Shown here one piece after another: positions 60,073 through 64,000 of a stretch of 64,000 nt of DNA; position 1 is the stretch's first letter, and each line of letters starts with the position of its first letter. The notes beneath the pieces are model-generated. The model was not told the DNA's origin. It did no database searches and saw only the letters and a list, made by a program, of their open reading frames with translations. The stretch is taken from contig BPGU01000002.1 of NCBI GenBank assembly GCA_026003195.1, positions 372,001 to 436,000 of the forward strand, written 5' to 3'. The position numbers and the translations under genes are program-made. The stretch comes from Armatimonadota bacterium. Its GTDB lineage: Bacteria; Armatimonadota; HRBIN16.

Positions 60073-62220
60073 ATGCAATGTAGTCCATCCCTCCGCAACA
60101 ACCTGCTTGCCGGGTTATGGTTCGCAGGCATAGCGTGTGTCGTCTTCTGGCGAGTGGTCTTCCTGGGAGAAGTGCTCTACTACGGCGACATCATGCTCTA
60201 CTTCCAGCCCGTGCTTTCTTTTGAACACCACTGGCTATCGCAAGGCATCCTGCCCCTGTGGAACCCGCACACGCTGTTCGGTCAGCCCTTTGTGGGTAAC
60301 CCGCAGGAGTGGTTGCTGTACCCCTCTACCCTGCTGGTAGCCTGGCTGGGGGCGGAACGGGCAATTTCGTGGGGCGCGGTGATTCATCTCGCACTGGCGG
60401 GGATGGGCGTCTGTGCCTTCGCTCTACGCAGAGGCTACTCCCTACGCGAGGCATTGGCGGCAGGTACGCTGTGGTCTTTATGTGGGGCGGTCGTACTGCG
60501 CAGTCAACATGTGGGTATCCTGCAAACGCTGGCATGGTACGGATGGAGCTTTTGGGCAGTGGAAGGTTTGCTCCAGCAGGCGAACATCAGCAGGACGGTC
60601 GCTTTGTCTGCTGTGCTTGCGCTGGCATCACTGGCTGGCAGTCCGCAGATGTTCCACACGCTATTGCTGGTGCTTCTGGGGTGGACAGTTTACCGCTGGC
60701 GCGAGGTGCGGGACAGGCGAACCGTCCTGCGTTGGGGAATCCTCGCTACGACGGTAGCGCTGCTGATTGGCGGGGCACACTGGCTGCCTCTGGCGGAGCT
60801 GCTGCGCCACACAGACCGTGATGCCCTTGCGCTGCAGGAATCCGCCGGCTACACCTTACATCCTGACCATCTTCTGCTCTTTCTCGCCCCAAGCCTCTTT
60901 GGCTTCCCTTGGCGGGGGAACTATATGTTGAACATGTTTTACTGGGAAATCGCTTTTTTTGTAGGGACGGTGCCCCTGCTGGTCGTGCTGGCGAGGTGGC
61001 GCAATGTGCCGGAAGACGAACGTTTCTGGAAAAGGGCGGTGGTATTCTCTCTCTGGATGGCGATGGGCCCGTACGGCGGTCTGTACCTGCTGGCATACTA
61101 CCTGGTGCCGGGGATGCAGAGCTTCCGCACACCTCTGCGCTGGACAGCGGTGACCGACCTCGCGCTGTGCCTGTGGGCGGCGTCTGCCTTTGAACAGGTC
61201 TCGCTGAATCGTCGCTGGTGGAGGTTGCCGCTGGTGCTTTTGACTCTGGCGGTGGGATGGCATCTGGTGAGCGAAAGCCTCGCGCGCTCCCTTGCCCCGA
61301 CGATTGCGGGTTCCGCAACGGTCTCCCCAGAACAAGCTCTGGCGAAAACAACGGCAATGGCTGGCACCATCCGCATCGCACTATGGCGAACGGCAGCAAT
61401 GTGCGCCCTCGCGGTAGCAGCGCTTTCCCTGAAGAACCGGTGGCGCTGGTGGCTGGGCGCAGTGGTCACTGTGGCAGAGCTATTGTGGATTGCCCTCCCT
61501 GCCACCCCCACCTGCTCAGCCGATGTGTTTCGTCAGCCTCTACAGATTGCCTTACGCTTGCAGGAGAGCGGACATCGCCTCTTTGTACCGGACACATCGC
61601 CGATATGGCTGCGCTACGTGAACGCACACGACTACGGTCCGAGCGACACAGTGACCCTGCGCACATGGCGTGAAACGCTGGCTTCGAATATCGGCATGGC
61701 AGATGGGGTCAGTGAGGCATCCGGCTATGAGCCGGTTCCACTACGTCAGAGTATTCGCCTGTTTAGCGAATTACAGGCGAGCTGGCGCGAAAAACCTTCC
61801 CTCCTGCGTAAAGCGGGAATAGGTACCATCGCCTCTGGCAGTAGCGCGGATGACTGGGAAATCACCTCTGCACCTTTACCCGGCGCGCGAGCGTGGATGG
61901 CTGAGACAGAAAAGGCGGCACGCTGGCAGATGCCGACCCCCCAGCAGGTTATCCTGTTGCCGAAAGAGGCGGGCACTCTCGTGCTGACCGATAGTGCATA
62001 TCCGGGCTGGCAGGTATGGGTAGACGTGAAACCTGCACGCTGGCGGCTCTACGATGAGTGCTTCCGCGCGGTAGATGTGCCGGTCGGGACGCAGCAAGTG
62101 GAATGGCGTTACGCCCCCGATACCTTCCGCGTGGGGCTGTTCCTGAGCTGCATCGGGCTGGCTATTCTGGCAGCGCTGGCGTCTTATATGCTCGGCAACC
62201 GGTCGCCTCGCGGGATATAA
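60073..62220 (+). CDS. YfhO-family multi-pass membrane protein (glycosyltransferase-like)
   Basis: The 715-residue protein starts at ATG 60073; an earlier start at 59989 is possible but no RBS supports it. It has about eleven membrane helices over residues 10-490, then a soluble C-terminal domain and one more helix near the end. YfhO/PMT-like marks are the VFLGEVLYYGDIMLYFQPV loop with acidic residues in the first external loop, GILPLWNPHTLFGQPFVGNPQ, and LLYLLSAYYLVPGMQSFR-like segments. Relatives transfer sugars from polyprenol phosphates to teichoic acids or proteins. The acceptor here is not known. It is alone on its strand, divergent from the amidohydrolase gene. Confidence 0.85.
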   Translation: MQCSPSLRNNLLAGLWFAGIACVVFWRVVFLGEVLYYGDIMLYFQPVLSFEHHWLSQGILPLWNPHTLFGQPFVGNPQEWLLYPSTLLVAWLGAERAISWGAVIHLALAGMGVCAFALRRGYSLREALAAGTLWSLCGAVVLRSQHVGILQTLAWYGWSFWAVEGLLQQANISRTVALSAVLALASLAGSPQMFHTLLLVLLGWTVYRWREVRDRRTVLRWGILATTVALLIGGAHWLPLAELLRHTDRDALALQESAGYTLHPDHLLLFLAPSLFGFPWRGNYMLNMFYWEIAFFVGTVPLLVVLARWRNVPEDERFWKRAVVFSLWMAMGPYGGLYLLAYYLVPGMQSFRTPLRWTAVTDLALCLWAASAFEQVSLNRRWWRLPLVLLTLAVGWHLVSESLARSLAPTIAGSATVSPEQALAKTTAMAGTIRIALWRTAAMCALAVAALSLKNRWRWWLGAVVTVAELLWIALPATPTCSADVFRQPLQIALRLQESGHRLFVPDTSPIWLRYVNAHDYGPSDTVTLRTWRETLASNIGMADGVSEASGYEPVPLRQSIRLFSELQASWREKPSLLRKAGIGTIASGSSADDWEITSAPLPGARAWMAETEKAARWQMPTPQQVILLPKEAGTLVLTDSAYPGWQVWVDVKPARWRLYDECFRAVDVPVGTQQVEWRYAPDTFRVGLFLSCIGLAILAALASYMLGNRSPRGI

Positions 62221-62232
62221 TCGAGTCTACCT

Positions 62233-62278
62233 TCTGCCTGTATGTGGAGTGGCTCCGGCAGCGCCCCCGTCAGGCAGA
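62233..62278. repeat. Inverted repeat between converging genes
   Basis: TCTGCCTG (62233-62240) and CAGGCAGA (62271-62278) pair perfectly across 30 bases, just after the YfhO-type gene and near the 3' end of the FAH-family gene. It may act as a transcription end but has no T tract. Confidence 0.35.
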
Positions 62279-62298
62279 TTGTTTCGCGATGGCAAGAG

Positions 62299-63222
62299 CT
62301 ATCCCTCGGCGACCACGTGGTTACGCAGCTCCCCTATTCCCTCAATGCGTATTACTACCTCGTCGCCGGGTTGCAGTAAGCCCTTCGGCTGGCGGTAGAC
62401 GCCCACACCTGCCGGCGTGCCGGTGGTGATGATGTCACCCGGCAACAGGGTTATCGCCGCGCTGATGTGCGCAATCAACGCAGGAATGGGAAATATCATG
62501 TCACCCGTGCTGGAGTGCTGACGCAGTTCGCCGTTCACACGGGTTTCGATGGTCAACGCATGGGGGTCTTCTATCTCGTCCGCCGTCACCAGCCAGGGTC
62601 CACACGGCGCGAAGGTGTCACAGCCCTTTGCGCGAGACCACTGCCCCTCTGTGCGCTGCAGGTCACGAGCGGTGACATCGTTCATGATGGTATAGCCCGC
62701 CACATACCCCATCGCCTCCTCAGCGGGAACGTTTCGTGCCTTCCTGCCGATGACCACCGCCAGTTCGCCCTCGTAGTCCAGCTCCTGGGTGATGCGCGGA
62801 TACACAATCGCCTCACCGTGCGCAATTAGTGCGGAGGGCACCTTCACAAAGACAATAGGCTTTTGAGGTACAGGTACCCCCGACTCCTCACAGTGTGCGC
62901 GGTAGTTCGCGCCGATAGCCAGGATCTTTTGCGGACGGGTAACGGGAGGCAGATACTGTATCTCCGATAGCGGGTGCACCACCTCCTGCACGGCGTGCGG
63001 ATTTTCCAGCGCGAGAATCTGATAGGTACGAACTATTCGCTCTGCCAGATTCAATGCGCTCTCACCTTGTTCCAGCAAGTGTACCATGTCTCGCGCCAGC
63101 ATACCAGCTGGCTCGAAGCCGCTGTCCAGTAACGCCATTCCCGCGTTGAAGTCCACCACCACATCGCCTGCAAGGGCGCCGATACCCTCGTGCCCATCTT
63201 TTCGGTAACTGATGAGTTTCAT
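62299..63222 (-). CDS. Fumarylacetoacetate hydrolase (FAH) family protein
   Basis: The 307-residue protein has the FAH beta-roll fold: a short N-terminal domain, then KILAIGANYRAHCEESG, the metal site segment ELDYEGELAVVIGRKARN with Glu residues, a GYTIMNDVTARDLQ strand and the GDIITTGTPAGVG motif near the end. Members hydrolyse or decarboxylate beta-diketo acids (2-hydroxyhepta-2,4-diene-1,7-dioate isomerase-like), usually in aromatic or sugar catabolism. The exact substrate is unknown. ATG 63222 (or the preceding GTG) has GAGGGGGAAGAG upstream. It follows the histidine phosphatase gene by 15 bp and is probably co-transcribed. Confidence 0.93.
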   Translation of the reverse strand: MKLISYRKDGHEGIGALAGDVVVDFNAGMALLDSGFEPAGMLARDMVHLLEQGESALNLAERIVRTYQILALENPHAVQEVVHPLSEIQYLPPVTRPQKILAIGANYRAHCEESGVPVPQKPIVFVKVPSALIAHGEAIVYPRITQELDYEGELAVVIGRKARNVPAEEAMGYVAGYTIMNDVTARDLQRTEGQWSRAKGCDTFAPCGPWLVTADEIEDPHALTIETRVNGELRQHSSTGDMIFPIPALIAHISAAITLLPGDIITTGTPAGVGVYRQPKGLLQPGDEVVIRIEGIGELRNHVVAEG

Positions 63223-63237
63223 CACTCTTCCCCCTCT

Positions 63238-63870
63238 CTAAATCACCGGCTGCACCATCTCCTGCGTCAGGTGGCAAGTATCGTTGACCATCGAAACCCA
63301 CATCCAGTCCTCACGGCACTCGATAGCGCTCAGCGAGGCGTTATCCAGGCGGATATGCCGGAAGGTCTCTAGCGGAGCAGATAGCGCCACACAAATCAGC
63401 GCACGCAGGCTCCCGCCGTGCCCCACGATGCACACTGTTCCCTCTTCATGCTGCCGGCGGATGCGTTGCAACACGCGACGTGAGCGTTCCAGAATCTGCT
63501 CAGGATACTCCGCACCCGGTGGACGATAGCGCAGGGAGTCTTTTCGGTACTTTTCGAACAGCTCCGCCCACTCGCTGGCAAGGATTTCCTCCCGGCTCAT
63601 CCCTTCCCAGACGCCGTACGAGAGCTCGCGCAGGTCGGCATCGGGAATGGGAGACAGGTCGTGATAGCGGGCGACAATCTGTGCAGTCTGCATCGCTCGC
63701 CGAAGGTCACTGCTGTAGATAGCTTGCAGAGGTTCTCGCCGTAGCCGATGGGCAATCGCTTCTGCCTGCTCCACCCCCCGCGCGTTCAGCTCCACATCCG
63801 TCTGCCCCTGAAAACGCATCTGCAGGTTCCAGTCGGTTTCACCGTGTCTGACCAGAAGTAAGCGTAGCAT
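63238..63870 (-). CDS. Histidine phosphatase / phosphoglycerate mutase-like protein
   Basis: The 210-residue enzyme has the phosphohistidine motif LVRHGETDWN at the N-terminus, a second catalytic arginine in SSDLRRAMQTA, the Glu in LRELSYGVWEG, and the second catalytic His in VGHGGSLRAL. The family includes cofactor-dependent phosphoglycerate mutases and general phosphatases such as CobC, so the substrate is not set by sequence. ATG 63870 is used; GGAGGGAGG lies 18 bases upstream, a wide spacing, and a reverse-strand TATAAT (63907-63902) is a plausible -10. It is followed by the FAH-family gene. Confidence 0.92.
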   Translation of the reverse strand: MLRLLLVRHGETDWNLQMRFQGQTDVELNARGVEQAEAIAHRLRREPLQAIYSSDLRRAMQTAQIVARYHDLSPIPDADLRELSYGVWEGMSREEILASEWAELFEKYRKDSLRYRPPGAEYPEQILERSRRVLQRIRRQHEEGTVCIVGHGGSLRALICVALSAPLETFRHIRLDNASLSAIECREDWMWVSMVNDTCHLTQEMVQPVI

Positions 63871-63901
63871 GGTCTCTACAGAAAAACAAGCCTCCCTCCG
63901 T

Positions 63902-63907
63902 ATTATA
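63902..63907 (-). promoter_or_regulatory. -10 box candidate before the histidine phosphatase gene
   Basis: A perfect TATAAT on the reverse strand lies 32 bases before the ATG at 63870. No strong -35 is seen. Nothing recognisable follows between 63940 and the end of the window except ATTCTGAAGAGCCTC, which resembles the start of the dispersed repeat at 3784. Confidence 0.35.
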
Positions 63908-64000
63908 CCACGCACCGCACCCGGCAGGAGAAAGCCCATCCCGTCACGTAATCCTATTACCAGTCCGGCATTCTTTCTGGCAATGATTCTGAAGAGCCTC

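Overview
This 64 kb window is one contiguous piece of a bacterial chromosome. It is GC-rich and densely coded, with frequent GTG starts and many 4-nt ATGA/GTGA gene overlaps. I see no rRNA, tRNA, CRISPR array, transposase or phage gene. The best guess for the source is an aerobic, probably thermophilic, heterotroph of the Armatimonadota, with Planctomycetota as the main alternative. The reasons are two DUF1559/H-X9-DG-type pseudopilins, a secreted protein ending in two dockerin-like EF-hand repeats, many secreted glycan-active proteins, and an alternative complex III (ACIII) operon fused to an A2-type caa3 oxidase. This placement is inference from gene content; no 16S or marker tree is possible here.

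Region 1 (1-13.1 kb) holds a truncated alpha/beta hydrolase, a beta-propeller glycosidase-like protein and an M48 protease. The protease sits behind a leader that looks like a yybP-ykoY (Mn2+) riboswitch with a terminator. Next come a TIM-barrel glycosidase-like protein, endonuclease V, an O-antigen-ligase-like protein, a GH2 beta-mannosidase and an ABC exporter carrying an unusual zinc ribbon. Region 2 (13.1-18.8 kb) holds a phosphate butyryl/acetyltransferase, a PLP sugar aminotransferase, a polysaccharide deacetylase, a Spy-like periplasmic protein behind an ECF-like promoter, and a pseudopilin.

Region 3 (18.8-26.5 kb) is a three-gene secreted carbohydrate cluster: a DUF4838 protein, a GH29-like fucosidase with Ig-like and F5/8 domains, and a right-handed beta-helix protein interrupted by one in-frame TAA. 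Region 4 (26.5-31.4 kb) holds a BlaI/BlaR1/HMA cassette that may sense metal, a CBM9 protein, a BON protein, a beta-propeller phytase and a second pseudopilin.

Region 5 (31.4-46.2 kb) is the respiratory core. ctaB-sco-ctaM is followed by actABCDEF, a small conserved membrane protein, a second SCO, and cytochrome oxidase subunits II, I, III and IV. Together these would carry electrons from quinol through ACIII to a CuA/cytochrome c fused oxidase. No heme A synthase (ctaA) is in the window.

Region 6 (46.2-64 kb) holds the dockerin protein, pyrimidine-nucleoside phosphorylase, a radical SAM enzyme, a UPF0182 membrane protein and gltX. A reverse-strand operon follows (amidohydrolase, TrmH-type methylase, secreted protein, homocysteine methyltransferase/MTHFR, thioredoxin-like protein), then a YfhO-type membrane protein, an FAH-family hydrolase and a histidine phosphatase. 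The thioredoxin-like gene is broken by a TGA exactly where a CxxC cysteine is expected. It is therefore either a selenoprotein candidate or a fresh pseudogene, and is the most interesting single observation here.
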